64,000 nt of DNA. Origin: Xanthomonas bromi. GTDB taxonomy: Bacteria; Pseudomonadota; Gammaproteobacteria; Xanthomonadales; Xanthomonadaceae. A program made the position numbers and the translations under genes. The stretch covers positions 112,900 through 176,899 of the forward strand of contig NZ_FLTX01000005.1 in NCBI RefSeq assembly GCF_900092025.1, given 5' to 3'. Shown here piece by piece: positions 32,084 through 42,060 of this stretch. How positions within the stretch are numbered: position 1 is the first letter of the stretch; each line of letters starts with the position of its first letter. The notes under the pieces are model-generated. The model had not been told where the DNA came from, made no database searches, and worked only from the letters and a program-made list of their open reading frames with translations.

Positions 32084-32980
32084 ATGACGTCCTCCTCCAT
32101 CGCTTCTGCCGGTCTGCGTTTCCGCGCCGCGCTGGCTGCCGAATCGCCGCTGCAAGTGATCGGCGCGATCAACGCCAACCATGCACTGCTGGCCCAGCGT
32201 GCCGGCTATCAGGCGATCTACCTGTCTGGCGGCGGGGTGGCGGCCGGATCGCTGGGCTTGCCGGATCTGGGCATCAACACGCTGGAAGACGTGCTGATCG
32301 ACGTGCGCCGCATTACCGATGTCTGCGCGCTGCCGCTGTTGGTGGACGTGGACACCGGCTTTGGGCCGAGTGCGTTCAATATCGAGCGCACCATGAAATC
32401 GTTGATCAAGGCGGGCGCGGCCGGCTGCCATATCGAAGACCAGGTTGGCGCCAAGCGTTGCGGGCATCGGCCGGGCAAGGAGATTGTGAGCCAGGGTGAA
32501 ATGGTCGACCGGGTCAAGGCGGCGGCCGACGCCAAGACCGATGCGGCGTTTTTCCTGATCGCACGCACCGACGCGATCCAGATGGAAGGCGTGGATGCGG
32601 CAATCGAGCGCGCCATCGCCTGCGTGGAGGCCGGTGCGGACGGCATTTTTGCCGAGGCCGCCTACGATCTGGAGACCTACACGCGTTTTGTCGATGCGGT
32701 GAAGGTGCCGGTGTTGGCCAACATCACCGAGTTCGGCAAGACCCCGCTGTTTACGCGCGACCAGTTGGCACAGGCCGGCGTGGCGATCCAGCTGTTTCCG
32801 TTGTCGGCATTCCGCGCTGCCAACAAGGCCGCTGAGGCGGTTTACACGGCGATTCGGCGCGATGGCCATCAACAAGCCGTGCTGGACAGCATGCAGACGC
32901 GCGAAGAGCTGTACGAACGTATCGGCTATCACGATTACGAGCAGCGTCTGGATGCGTTGTTTGCACGCAAAGGCGCATGA
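32084..32980 (+). CDS. prpB: 2-Methylisocitrate lyase
   Basis: PrpB splits 2-methylisocitrate into pyruvate and succinate, the last step of the 2-methylcitrate cycle. The 298-residue protein starts at the ATG at 32084 ([20 protein letters not shown]). It carries the isocitrate lyase superfamily signature [11 protein letters not shown] with the catalytic Cys, and the metal-site region [16 protein letters not shown]. The C-terminus ([20 protein letters not shown]) is typical. First gene of the operon behind the sigma-54 promoter; the frame extends upstream through the promoter, so longer starts are rejected. Confidence 0.96.
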   Translation: MTSSSIASAGLRFRAALAAESPLQVIGAINANHALLAQRAGYQAIYLSGGGVAAGSLGLPDLGINTLEDVLIDVRRITDVCALPLLVDVDTGFGPSAFNIERTMKSLIKAGAAGCHIEDQVGAKRCGHRPGKEIVSQGEMVDRVKAAADAKTDAAFFLIARTDAIQMEGVDAAIERAIACVEAGADGIFAEAAYDLETYTRFVDAVKVPVLANITEFGKTPLFTRDQLAQAGVAIQLFPLSAFRAANKAAEAVYTAIRRDGHQQAVLDSMQTREELYERIGYHDYEQRLDALFARKGA

Positions 32981-33055
32981 TTACGCGTTGCTGATCATCT
33001 TCGTTGCCACCTCGTCAGTCACACCGCGACACGACACAGTTTGGGAGCTCATCGC

Positions 33056-34210
33056 ATGAACGACGCCGTCAATCCTGGTTTCAAACCAAAAAAATCCGTT
33101 GCCTTGTCCGGCACTGCCGCCGGCAATACGGCCCTGTGCACGGTGGGGCGTAGTGGCAACGATCTGCATTACCGCGGTTACGACATTCTCGATCTGGCCA
33201 CCACCAGCGAGTTCGAAGAAATTGCGTATCTGCTGGTGCACGGCAAGCTGCCCAATAGCGGCGAACTGCGCGGTTACAAGGCCAAGCTGCGTTCGCTGCG
33301 CGGTGTGCCGGCTGCAGTGAAAACTGCGCTGGAACAATTGCCGCCGTCGGCGCATCCGATGGATGTGATGCGCACTGGCGTGTCGGTGCTGGGCTGCCTG
33401 CAGCCGGAAAAAGACGACCACAATCATCCAGGCGCGCGCGATATCGCCGACAAGTTGATGGCATCGTTGGGCTCGATGCTGCTGTACTGGTATCACTACA
33501 GCCACAATGGCAAGCGCATCGAGGTGGAAACCGATGACGATTCGATCGGTGGGCACTTCCTGCATTTGCTGCATGGGTTTGCGCCGAAGGATTCGTGGGT
33601 GCGTGCGATGCACACCAGTCTGATCCTGTATGCCGAGCACGAATTCAATGCGTCTACATTCGCCAGCCGCGTCATTGCCGGGACTGGCAGCGATATGTAC
33701 AGCGCCATCGCCGGTGGGATCGGCGCATTGCGCGGACCCAAGCACGGTGGCGCCAACGAAGTGGCGTTCGAAGTGCAGAAGCGTTACGACACGCCCGATG
33801 AAGCGGAAGCCGATATCAAGGCGCGTGTGGAACGCAAGGAAGTGGTGATTGGCTTCGGGCACCCGGTGTACACGGTGTCCGATCCGCGCAACAAGGTGAT
33901 CAAGGAGGTGGCGCGCGAACTCTCCGATGAGCAGGGCAGCCGCAAGATGTACGACATCGCCGAGCGCCTGGAAACGGTGATGTGGGACATCAAGAAGATG
34001 TTCCCCAACCTGGACTGGTTCAGTGCCGTGAGCTATCACATGATGGGCGTACCCACAGCGATGTTTACGCCGCTGTTCGTGCTGGCACGCACGGCCGGTT
34101 GGAGCGCGCACATCATCGAGCAGCGCGTGGATGGCAAGATCATTCGGCCTTCCGCCAATTACACGGGTCCGGAAGATCAGGTGTTCGTGCCGCTGGATCA
34201 GCGCTCCTGA
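33056..34210 (+). CDS. prpC: 2-Methylcitrate synthase
   Basis: PrpC condenses propionyl-CoA with oxaloacetate. The 384-residue protein starts at the ATG at 33056 ([20 protein letters not shown]), with GGGAG 9 nt upstream. Citrate synthase-type active-site residues lie in [12 protein letters not shown] (His), [14 protein letters not shown] [14 protein letters not shown] (His), and VIGFGHPVY (His), with [14 protein letters not shown] carrying the catalytic Asp. Length and motifs fit PrpC and not the longer hexameric citrate synthase. It lies 75 bp after prpB. Confidence 0.95.
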   Translation: MNDAVNPGFKPKKSVALSGTAAGNTALCTVGRSGNDLHYRGYDILDLATTSEFEEIAYLLVHGKLPNSGELRGYKAKLRSLRGVPAAVKTALEQLPPSAHPMDVMRTGVSVLGCLQPEKDDHNHPGARDIADKLMASLGSMLLYWYHYSHNGKRIEVETDDDSIGGHFLHLLHGFAPKDSWVRAMHTSLILYAEHEFNASTFASRVIAGTGSDMYSAIAGGIGALRGPKHGGANEVAFEVQKRYDTPDEAEADIKARVERKEVVIGFGHPVYTVSDPRNKVIKEVARELSDEQGSRKMYDIAERLETVMWDIKKMFPNLDWFSAVSYHMMGVPTAMFTPLFVLARTAGWSAHIIEQRVDGKIIRPSANYTGPEDQVFVPLDQRS

Positions 34211-34231
34211 AAACCGCCGCGTGCGACCGGC

Positions 34232-34276
34232 CCTCATCCGCCCTTCGGGCACCTTCTCCCGCCTTGCGGGAGAAGG
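34232..34276. repeat. CCCTCATCCG...GAGAAGG hairpin repeat
   Basis: The unit CCCTCATCCGCCC contains GCCC-TTC-GGGC (34240-34250) and is followed by CCTTCTCCCGC-CTT-GCGGGAGAAGG (34252-34276), a perfect 11-bp stem. It lies between prpC and acnD. An inverted, diverged copy is at 47833-47890. Confidence 0.8.
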
Positions 34277-34354
34277 GAGAGTGGCGAGCAGTACGTGGTG
34301 AATAGCAATGCCAGCAACAGCAACAGCCCCCGCCGCTTTGTGATATCGCCAGCC

Positions 34355-36997
34355 ATGAACAGCCAATACCGCAAGCCCTTGCCGGGCACCTCGTTGGAGT
34401 ATTTCGATGCACGCGCCGCCATCGATGCGTTGCAGCCCGGCGCGTATGCGGCATTGCCGTACACCGCGCGCGTGCATGCGGAAAACCTGGTGCGGCGGGC
34501 CGAGCCGCAACTGCTGGAGGCCTACCTGCGCCAGTTGATCGAGCGCAAACGCGAGCTGGATTTTCCGTGGTTTCCGGCGCGTGTGGTCTGCCACGACATC
34601 CTGGGGCAGACCGCGCTGGTCGACCTGGCAGGCCTGCGCGATGCAATCGCCGAACAAGGTGGCGACCCGGCGCAGGTCAATCCGGTGGTGCCGGTACAGC
34701 TGATCGTGGATCACTCGCTGGCGGTGGAATACGCCGGCTTCGACAAGCAGGCGTTCGCCAAGAACCGCAGCGTGGAAGATCGCCGTAACGCCGATCGCTT
34801 CCACTTCATCGAATGGACCAAGCGTGCGTTCGAGAACATGGAAGTGATTCCGCCTGGCAACGGGATCATGCATCAGATCAATCTGGAGAAAATGTCGCCA
34901 GTGATCTATACGCTGGATGGCGTGGCGTTTCCGGACACCTGCGTGGGCACCGACAGCCATACGCCGCATGTGGATGCGCTGGGTGTGATCGCGGTGGGCG
35001 TGGGCGGACTGGAAGCGGAGAACGTAATGCTTGGGCGCGCCTCGTGGATGCGCTTGCCGGACATCATCGGCGTGGAATTGACCGGACGACCAGCGCCCGG
35101 CATCACTGCCACCGATATCGTGCTGGCATTGACCGAATTCCTGCGCGCGCAGCGCGTGGTCGGCGCGTATCTTGAGTTTTACGGCGATGGCGCGCGTGCA
35201 CTGACCATCGGCGACCGCGCGACCATTTCCAATATGACGCCGGAATTCGGTGCGACAGCGGCGATGTTCTCTATCGACCAGCAGACCATCGATTACCTGC
35301 GCCTGACCGGTCGTGAAGACGCCCAGGTTGCACTGGTGGAAACCTACGCACGCCACACCGGCTTGTGGGCCGACGATCTGGCAACTGCGCAATACGAGCG
35401 CGTGTTGCAGTTCGATCTGTCGAGTGTGGTGCGCAACATGGCCGGGCCGTCCAACCCGCACAAGCGCGTGGCGACCACCGAATTGGCGGATCGCGGCATT
35501 GCCGGTGCGTGGAAGGACGTGCCGGGCCAGATGCCCGATGGCGCAGTGATCATCGCGGCAATTACCTCGTGCACCAACACGTCCAATCCGCGTAATGTCA
35601 TCGCCGCCGGTCTGCTGGCGCGCAATGCGAATGCACGTGGCTTGACCCGCAAACCCTGGGTCAAGAGTTCGTTGGCGCCGGGGTCCAAGGCGGTGCAGCT
35701 GTATCTGGAAGACGCCGGCTTGCTGAGCGAGCTGGAACAGCTGGGTTTCGGCATCGTGGCGTTCGCCTGCACCACCTGCAACGGCATGAGCGGGGCGCTG
35801 GATCCGGTGATCCAGCAGGAGGTCATCGATCGCGACCTCTACGCGACGGCGGTGTTGTCTGGCAACCGTAATTTCGATGGCCGCATCCATCCGTATGCCA
35901 AGCAAGCATTTTTGGCCTCCCCGCCACTGGTCATCGCCTATGCCATCGCCGGCACGGTGCGCTTCGATATCGAAAAAGATGCGCTCGGCTTCGATGCGGA
36001 TGGCACTCCGATCACGCTCAAGGAGGTGTGGCCGAGCGATGCCGAGATTGATGCGGTGGTGGCGCGCAGCGTCAAGCCCGAACATTTCCGCAGCGTCTAC
36101 GACCCGATGTTCAAGCGCAGCACGGGGCAGGGGATCAGCGTGAGTCCGCTCTACGACTGGCGCCCGACCAGCACGTATATTCGCCGCCCGCCGTATTGGG
36201 AAGGCGCGTTGGCCGGCGCGCGTACGCTGCGCGGTATGCGCCCGTTGGCAGTGCTGGGCGACAACATCACCACCGATCATCTGTCGCCGTCGAACGCGAT
36301 CATGGCCGGCAGTGCGGCCGGTGAATATCTGGCGCAGATGGGTGTGCCGGAGGAGGACTTCAACTCCTACGCCACCCATCGCGGCGACCATCTCACTGCA
36401 CAGCGTGCCACCTTTGCCAATCCCAAGTTGATCAACGAAATGGCGGTGGTCGATGGACAGGTGACGGCCGGCTCGCTGGCGCGCCTGGAACCGGAAGGCC
36501 AGGTGTTGCGGATGTGGGAGGCAATCGAAACCTACATGACGCGCAAGCAGCCGTTGATCATCATTGCCGGCGCCGACTATGGGCAGGGTTCCTCGCGTGA
36601 CTGGGCCGCCAAGGGCGTGCGGCTGGCGGGCGTGGAAGCGATCGTGGCCGAAGGCTTCGAACGGATTCACCGCACCAACTTGATCGGCATGGGCGTGTTG
36701 CCGCTGGAGTTCAAGCCGGGCACCGATCGCAAGACCTTGGGCATCGATGGCAGCGAAACCTTTGATGTGGTTGGCGAGCGCACGCCTGGCGCCACGCTGA
36801 CGTTGTCGATCCAACGGCGCAACGGCGCGCAACTGCAAGTGCCGGTGACCTGCCGTCTGGATACTGCAGAGGAAGTGTCGATCTACGAGGCGGGTGGGGT
36901 GCTGCAACGCTTTGCGCAGGATTTTCTGGAGAGCCGGGAATCCGGGGGCGGGAGTCGAGATTCGTCAAAAGCGACATCGGCACCGCAAGCACACTAG
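34355..36997 (+). CDS. acnD: 2-Methylcitrate dehydratase, Fe/S-dependent (AcnD)
   Basis: AcnD dehydrates 2-methylcitrate, replacing the cofactor-free PrpD of enterobacteria, and needs PrpF. The 880-residue protein starts at the ATG at 34355 (MNSQYRKPLPGTSLEYFDAR), the usual N-terminus; a GTG at 34295 is rejected. The [4Fe-4S] ligands lie in SCTNTSNP and CTTCNGMSG. Other aconitase motifs are VVCHDILGQTALVDL, TDSHTPH, LGDNITTDHLSPS and GADYGQGSSRDWAAKG. The last 20 residues (SRESGGGSRDSSKATSAPQA and H) are low complexity and are encoded by an invading GGGAATC-type repeat at 36931-36963. Confidence 0.95.
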   Translation: MNSQYRKPLPGTSLEYFDARAAIDALQPGAYAALPYTARVHAENLVRRAEPQLLEAYLRQLIERKRELDFPWFPARVVCHDILGQTALVDLAGLRDAIAEQGGDPAQVNPVVPVQLIVDHSLAVEYAGFDKQAFAKNRSVEDRRNADRFHFIEWTKRAFENMEVIPPGNGIMHQINLEKMSPVIYTLDGVAFPDTCVGTDSHTPHVDALGVIAVGVGGLEAENVMLGRASWMRLPDIIGVELTGRPAPGITATDIVLALTEFLRAQRVVGAYLEFYGDGARALTIGDRATISNMTPEFGATAAMFSIDQQTIDYLRLTGREDAQVALVETYARHTGLWADDLATAQYERVLQFDLSSVVRNMAGPSNPHKRVATTELADRGIAGAWKDVPGQMPDGAVIIAAITSCTNTSNPRNVIAAGLLARNANARGLTRKPWVKSSLAPGSKAVQLYLEDAGLLSELEQLGFGIVAFACTTCNGMSGALDPVIQQEVIDRDLYATAVLSGNRNFDGRIHPYAKQAFLASPPLVIAYAIAGTVRFDIEKDALGFDADGTPITLKEVWPSDAEIDAVVARSVKPEHFRSVYDPMFKRSTGQGISVSPLYDWRPTSTYIRRPPYWEGALAGARTLRGMRPLAVLGDNITTDHLSPSNAIMAGSAAGEYLAQMGVPEEDFNSYATHRGDHLTAQRATFANPKLINEMAVVDGQVTAGSLARLEPEGQVLRMWEAIETYMTRKQPLIIIAGADYGQGSSRDWAAKGVRLAGVEAIVAEGFERIHRTNLIGMGVLPLEFKPGTDRKTLGIDGSETFDVVGERTPGATLTLSIQRRNGAQLQVPVTCRLDTAEEVSIYEAGGVLQRFAQDFLESRESGGGSRDSSKATSAPQAH
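36931..36963. repeat. GGGAATC repeat fragment inside the acnD 3' end
   Basis: GAGAGCCGGGAATCCGGGGG and GGGAGTCGAGATTC match the half-arm of the GGGAATCGG repeats flanking recR. It is translated as the odd C-terminal tail of AcnD. Confidence 0.6.
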
Positions 36998-37062
36998 CGT
37001 CCATGGTTGCCGGCTCGTACCGTCGTACTCATACCTCATTCCTAAATACTGGCCGTTCCCCC

Positions 37063-38250
37063 ATGCCCCATCGTCCCCAACTCCGCATCCCCGCCACCTA
37101 CATGCGTGGCGGTACCAGCAAGGGCGTGTTTTTCCGTCAGCAGGATCTGCCGGTTGCCGCACAACAGCCGGGGCCGGCGCGCGATGCGTTGTTGTTGCGG
37201 GTGATCGGCAGTCCCGATCCGTATGCCAAGCAGATCGATGGCATGGGTGGGGCGACCTCGAGCACCAGCAAGAGCGTGATCGTGTCGGCAAGCACGCGTG
37301 ATGGGCATGACGTGGACTATCTGTTCGCGCAAGTTTCCATCGATAGCGCGTTCGTGGACTGGAGCGGCAACTGCGGCAACCTGTCGGCAGCCGTCGGTCC
37401 GTTCGCGATTTCCAGCGGCTTGATCGATCCGGCGCGCGTGCCGCGCGATGGCGTGGCGACGGTGCGCATCTGGCAGGCGAATATCGGCAAGACCATCGTG
37501 GCGCATGTGCCGATGACCGATGGGCAGGTGCAGGAAACCGGCGACTTCGAACTGGATGGCGTGACCTTCCCGGCCGCCGAAGTGCAGCTGGAATTTCTCG
37601 ACCCGGCCGACGATGCCGAAGGCGAGGGTGGTGCGATGTTTCCCACCGGCAATGTCATCGATCAACTGGAGATTCCCGGGCTGGGGACGCTCGATGCCAC
37701 GCTGATCAATGCGGGCATTCCGACCATCTTCGTCAACGCACGCGATCTGGGTTACACCGGTACCGAACTGCAGGACGCCATCAATGGCGACCCGTCTGCC
37801 TTGACCATGTTCGAAACATTGCGCGCACACGGCGCGGTGCGGATGGGCCTGATTGCGAAAGTGGAAGACGCCGCCACGCGGCAGCACACGCCCAAGGTCG
37901 CTTTCGTGGCGCCCCCGGTCGACTACATCGCGTCCAGCGGCAAGCCGGTGCACGCGGCCGAGATCGATCTGTTGGTACGTGCAATGTCGATGGGTAAATT
38001 GCATCATGCAATGATGGGCACCGCAGCGGTGGCGATCGGCACCGCTGCGGCGGTGCCGGGCACGCTGGTCAATCTGGCTGCCGGAGGCGCGGCGCGCGCG
38101 GCCGTGCGTTTCGGGCATCCGTCCGGCACCTTGCGCGTCGGTGCGGAGGCCACGCTGGTCGATGGCCAGTGGCAGGTGACCACGGCGCTGATGAGCCGCA
38201 GTGCGCGGGTGATGATGGAAGGCTGGGTCAGGGTGCCCGCGCCGGAGTGA
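37063..38250 (+). CDS. prpF: AcnD-accessory protein PrpF
   Basis: The 395-residue protein starts at the ATG at 37063 (MPHRPQLRIPATYMRGGTSK). The RGGTSKGVFFRQQDLP motif and the diaminopimelate-epimerase-like core (VDWSGNCGNLSAAVGPFAI) are characteristic. PrpF isomerises the trans-aconitate-type product so that AcnD output can feed the next step. It is the last gene of the prpB-prpC-acnD-prpF operon; no prpE is found downstream. Confidence 0.95.
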   Translation: MPHRPQLRIPATYMRGGTSKGVFFRQQDLPVAAQQPGPARDALLLRVIGSPDPYAKQIDGMGGATSSTSKSVIVSASTRDGHDVDYLFAQVSIDSAFVDWSGNCGNLSAAVGPFAISSGLIDPARVPRDGVATVRIWQANIGKTIVAHVPMTDGQVQETGDFELDGVTFPAAEVQLEFLDPADDAEGEGGAMFPTGNVIDQLEIPGLGTLDATLINAGIPTIFVNARDLGYTGTELQDAINGDPSALTMFETLRAHGAVRMGLIAKVEDAATRQHTPKVAFVAPPVDYIASSGKPVHAAEIDLLVRAMSMGKLHHAMMGTAAVAIGTAAAVPGTLVNLAAGGAARAAVRFGHPSGTLRVGAEATLVDGQWQVTTALMSRSARVMMEGWVRVPAPE

Positions 38251-38768
38251 GGCAGGCGCGGTGGTGAGTTGCCATGGGCAGCGTTCGGTATCGCCAAGAC
38301 GCGCGGCAATGCGCTGCGGTCAGGTGGGTTTGGTCCCTGGATGACAGAACCGATGGCTTACCGGTTGGGCAGTGATGGAAAGCCAAGGTAACGCTCCTGC
38401 GCTGCGCGCAGGCATCATGTCGGCGCTGCCGGGCGACAGCACCCGTTCCACGTCCGTCGTGCATTGCACAAGCACTGCCTGCGGGAGCGATTTGATGGCC
38501 GCGACGTAGGGACCTGACGACAGCACACGCGGCAGGTTTTGTCGGCGACAGGAAGCCGTGCAGAAGACGTCGCTTGAACGGACATCGGGAGATTGGCTCT
38601 GCTCTGGCGCACACATCGCATTGGCGTGTTGCATTAATTCGAACGATTTTTCAAATTATGGAAACTTTTTCGCACGCGCTCTGCCATATTTGTGTAATTC
38701 GTGTTAATTCTGTTGCACTGCGGCACGCAGGCCGGGCCGCCCCGCCATCAGAATTCCGGAGTCTTCTC
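38251..38768. other. Intergenic region upstream of the TonB receptor
   Basis: No protein-like frame is seen. The last 130 bp (about 38630-38720) are AT-rich (GATTTTTCAAATTATGG), unlike the GC-rich surroundings, and probably contain the promoter region of the receptor gene. I could not place a confident -35/-10 pair or a known operator. Confidence 0.5.
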
Positions 38769-40985
38769 ATGTCCGCCAGCCGGTCGCTCAAGATCAGCGC
38801 GCTCGCCGTTGCCGTCGTTTCCCTTCTTCCGCTTTACGCCGCCGCCCAGCAGGCGCCCAGTGACGACGGTGTCGTGCGTCTGGATGAGGTCAAGGTCACG
38901 GTCGAGCGCCGCTCGGAAGACTCCAAGGACGTGCCGGTCTCCGCATCGGTGTTGCGTCCGGAATTTCTGGATGCCATCTCCACCAGCGGCTCGGACATCC
39001 GCGTGCTGGCCGGCAAGGCGCCCAGCCTCAACATCGAATCGTCCAACGGCCGTGTGTTCCCGCGCGTGTACATCCGCGGCTACGGCAACACCGACTTCAA
39101 CACCTACGCCTCGCAGCCGGTGTCGTTGATCTATGACGACGTGGTGCAGGAAAACGCGTTCCTGAAGGGCTTCCCGATCTTCGATCTGGAAGGCCTGGAA
39201 GTGCTGCGCGGCCCGCAGGGCACGCTGTTCGGCCGCAACACGCCGGCCGGTGTGGTCAAGTTCAATTCGGTCAAGCCGACCATCGGCGCCAATGACGGCT
39301 ACGCCAGCCTGTCGTACGGCACCTACGGCACGATGACCCTGGAAAGCGGCCTGAGCATCGCGATGGGCGAGCATTGGGCGGCGCGTCTGTCCACCTTGGG
39401 CCAGCGCCGCGACGATTGGGTGGAAAACCGCGATGGCCGCGATCTGGAAGGCTATACCGATTCGGCCGTGCGTCTGCAGCTGCTGTACCAGGCCAGCGAC
39501 GATTTCAGCGCGTTGTTCAACGCGCATGCGCGCCATCTGGATGGCACCGCACGGCTGTTCCGCGCCAACGTCATCCAGCCGGGGACCAACCAGTTGGTCG
39601 ACGGTTTCGATCCGGAAAAATCCTTCATCGACGGTGCCAACCGCCAGGAACTGCAGACCTACGGCGGTAGCGCCAACCTGACCTGGGATCTGGGCGACAT
39701 TGCGCTGCACTCGATCACCGCCTACGAAGGCATCGGCAAGTACTACAGCCGCGGCGATATCGACGGCGGCTTCGGCGCGGTGTTCGCGCCGCCGTCCGGC
39801 CCGGGCGTGATTCCGTTTCCGGTGGAAACGGCCGGCGGCATCAAGAGCCTGGACCAGTACAGCCAGGAAGTACGTGCGGAATCGCAGTACGAAGGCCCGC
39901 TCAACTGGCAGGCCGGCTTGTACTACTTTCATGACGATGTGGAAGGCGAGAACTACACCTACAACACCCTCAGCGGCGGCGATCTGGCCAGCTACCAGCT
40001 GACCCGCCAGCGCAACACCTCGTGGGCGGCGTTCGGCTCGTTGAACTACGCGGCCACCGACCGGTTGAACCTGCGCGCCGGCATCCGCTACACCTACGAC
40101 AAGAAGACCTTCGACGTGCTGGCGCTGGACCGCGTCACCCTGGTCGAGCCGTCCAGCGGCGAGACCGACAACTCCAAGGTCACCGGCGACCTGGCGGCCA
40201 CGTTCTCCATCAACGATGACGTCAACGTGTACGCACGTGCCGCACGCGGCTTCCGCGGCGCCAGCTTCGGCGTGCCCTCGGGTACCGCGCCGCTGACCGT
40301 GGCCGAGCCGGAGACGGTGGATTCGTTCGAGGTCGGCATCAAGTCGGATCTGTTCGACAACCGCGCGCGCCTGAGCTTCGACATCTACGATTTCCGGGTC
40401 AAGAACCAGCAGCTCACCGCGGTGGGCGGTACCTCCAACGATGTGCGTCTGCTCAACGCCGACAAGACCAAGGCACGCGGCGCCGAGTTCGACTTCGAAG
40501 CGCTGCTCACCCAGAACCTGCGCGTGACGGCCGGTGGCGCCTACAACTGGACCCGCATCGACGACCCGGCCCTGTCGGTGGGCGTGTGCCGCACCTGCAC
40601 CGTGACCGATCCGCTCACTGCGGCCGGCAATGCCATCATCGACGGCAATGACCTGCCGCAAGCGTCCAAGTGGATGGCCAACGCCACGCTGCGTTACGGC
40701 ATCCCGATGGGCAACGACGGCGAGCTGTTCTTCTACACCGACTGGTCGTACCGCAGCGAAGTGAATTTCTTCCTGTACGACTCCAAGGAATTCACCGGCC
40801 AGCCGCTGGTCGAAGGCGGCGCCAAGATCGGCTACAACTGGGGCGCCGGTGCGTACGAGGTGTCGGTGTTCTGCCGCAACTGCACCAACCAGATCCGCGT
40901 GACCGGTGCGATCGACTTCAACAACCTCACCGGCTTCATCAACGACCCGCGCATCGTCGGTGCGCAGTTCCGCGCCAATTTCTGA
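38769..40985 (+). CDS. TonB-dependent outer membrane receptor
   Basis: The 738-residue protein starts at the ATG at 38769, giving the signal peptide ISALAVAVVSLLPLYAAAQQ. A TonB-box-like VRLDEVKVTVERR and the plug domain follow (RVFPRVYIRGYGNTDFNTYA, EGLEVLRGPQGTLFGRNTPA). The 22-strand barrel takes up the rest, ending in the aromatic RIVGAQFRANF. The substrate is not determined by sequence. A secreted nucleoside hydrolase is encoded 76 bp downstream, behind a terminator, suggesting import of nucleosides or related compounds. A link with propionate genes upstream is less likely because of the 500-bp gap. Confidence 0.92.
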   Translation: MSASRSLKISALAVAVVSLLPLYAAAQQAPSDDGVVRLDEVKVTVERRSEDSKDVPVSASVLRPEFLDAISTSGSDIRVLAGKAPSLNIESSNGRVFPRVYIRGYGNTDFNTYASQPVSLIYDDVVQENAFLKGFPIFDLEGLEVLRGPQGTLFGRNTPAGVVKFNSVKPTIGANDGYASLSYGTYGTMTLESGLSIAMGEHWAARLSTLGQRRDDWVENRDGRDLEGYTDSAVRLQLLYQASDDFSALFNAHARHLDGTARLFRANVIQPGTNQLVDGFDPEKSFIDGANRQELQTYGGSANLTWDLGDIALHSITAYEGIGKYYSRGDIDGGFGAVFAPPSGPGVIPFPVETAGGIKSLDQYSQEVRAESQYEGPLNWQAGLYYFHDDVEGENYTYNTLSGGDLASYQLTRQRNTSWAAFGSLNYAATDRLNLRAGIRYTYDKKTFDVLALDRVTLVEPSSGETDNSKVTGDLAATFSINDDVNVYARAARGFRGASFGVPSGTAPLTVAEPETVDSFEVGIKSDLFDNRARLSFDIYDFRVKNQQLTAVGGTSNDVRLLNADKTKARGAEFDFEALLTQNLRVTAGGAYNWTRIDDPALSVGVCRTCTVTDPLTAAGNAIIDGNDLPQASKWMANATLRYGIPMGNDGELFFYTDWSYRSEVNFFLYDSKEFTGQPLVEGGAKIGYNWGAGAYEVSVFCRNCTNQIRVTGAIDFNNLTGFINDPRIVGAQFRANF

Positions 40986-41010
40986 TCGGCGTCGTGGTGT
41001 AGCACTATCG

Positions 41011-41041
41011 AACCGCCGGCGATCATGCCGGCGGTTTTTTT
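41011..41041 (+). terminator. Intrinsic terminator after the receptor gene
   Basis: AACCGCCGGC (41011-41020), loop GATCAT and GCCGGCGGTT (41027-41036) form a perfect 10-bp stem followed by TTTTT. It lies 25 bp after the receptor stop and 20 bp before the nucleoside hydrolase start. Confidence 0.92.
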
Positions 41042-41061
41042 ATGGCAGCAGGAGTTGGTAA

Positions 41062-42060
41062 ATGCAGCGGACCTGGCAACGTGCGTGGGTATGGATGGCA
41101 ATGTGGTGCGTGTCGTCAGCCGCGTGGGCGCAGCGGCCCGTCGCGGCCGTGCAATCTACGCCTGCATTGATGCAGGCCGAGAAAGTGGTGGTGTCTACCG
41201 ATGTCGGAGACGACGTCGACGATGCGTTTGCGTTGGGTTTGCTGCTGCGTAGCCCGCAGGTGCAGGTCCTGGGCGTCGCATCGGCGTGGGGTGACACGAC
41301 GTTGCGTGTGCAGTTGCTGCAGCGGCTGTTGCAGCAGGCCGGGCGCAGCGACATTCCGTTAGCCGTGGGTAAGCCCACCACCAGCACAATCGCCTTCAGC
41401 CAGGCGCGCTGGGCCGCGAAAGGGCAACTGCCGACCGGCTTGCCCGATGCGGCGGCGATGATCCTGCAGCAGGCGCGCCGGCATCCCGGTGAGGTCACCT
41501 TGCTGGTGTTGGGGCCGATGACCGATGCCGCGCTGGCGCAGCAGCGCGATCCGGCCGGCTTTGCCAAGCTCAAGCGTGTGGTGGCGATGGGTGGGTCGGT
41601 GCGGGTGGGCTACGGCAAGTCTGCGTATCGCCCGGCCAGCGCGCCGGCCGCCGAGTACAACATCGTGTCCGATGTGGCTGCTGCGCAGCGCGTGTTCGCG
41701 GCCGGCGTGCCGATCGTCCTGCTGCCGCTGGATGCCACGCAGATCACCCTGGAAGAGCCCGAGCGTATCGCGCTGTTTGCGCACGGCGATGGCCTGACCG
41801 ACGCGCTCACCCAGCTCTACTACCAGTGGCGCAACACCGACCAGCCCTGGGCCAGCGCAACGCCGACGGTGTTCGATGCCGTGCCGGTGGCCTGGCTGCT
41901 GCGCCCCGCACTGTGCCCGACCACGCCGCTGCATCTGGATGTCGATGCGCAGGGCTACACCCGCGAAGGACCTGGTATGCCGAACGTGCAGGCGTGTCTG
42001 CGTGCAGACACGCCGGCGTTGATCGACCTGTACATGCGCACGGTGTTGCAGGTGCGCTGA
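41062..42060 (+). CDS. Exported nucleoside hydrolase (IUNH family)
   Basis: The 332-residue protein has an N-terminal signal (WVWMAMWCVSSAAWAQ), so it is periplasmic or secreted. The IUNH calcium site is VVSTDVGDDVDDAFALGLLL, and the fold continues with LLVLGPMTDAAL, KRVVAMGGSVRVGYG and AAEYNIVSDVAAAQRVFAAG. Such enzymes cleave nucleosides to base and ribose. The start ATG 41062 has AGGAG 7 nt upstream. Most bacterial IUNH proteins are cytoplasmic, so the signal peptide and the adjacent TonB receptor suggest scavenging of external nucleosides. Confidence 0.9.
   Translation: MQRTWQRAWVWMAMWCVSSAAWAQRPVAAVQSTPALMQAEKVVVSTDVGDDVDDAFALGLLLRSPQVQVLGVASAWGDTTLRVQLLQRLLQQAGRSDIPLAVGKPTTSTIAFSQARWAAKGQLPTGLPDAAAMILQQARRHPGEVTLLVLGPMTDAALAQQRDPAGFAKLKRVVAMGGSVRVGYGKSAYRPASAPAAEYNIVSDVAAAQRVFAAGVPIVLLPLDATQITLEEPERIALFAHGDGLTDALTQLYYQWRNTDQPWASATPTVFDAVPVAWLLRPALCPTTPLHLDVDAQGYTREGPGMPNVQACLRADTPALIDLYMRTVLQVR

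Noticed and set aside
32981..36907. A 1308-codon open frame antisense to prpB, prpC and acnD
   Set aside because: It runs opposite to three clear methylcitrate genes, is rich in His/Arg/Gln without domain character, and arises from GC-rich codon bias on the other strand.
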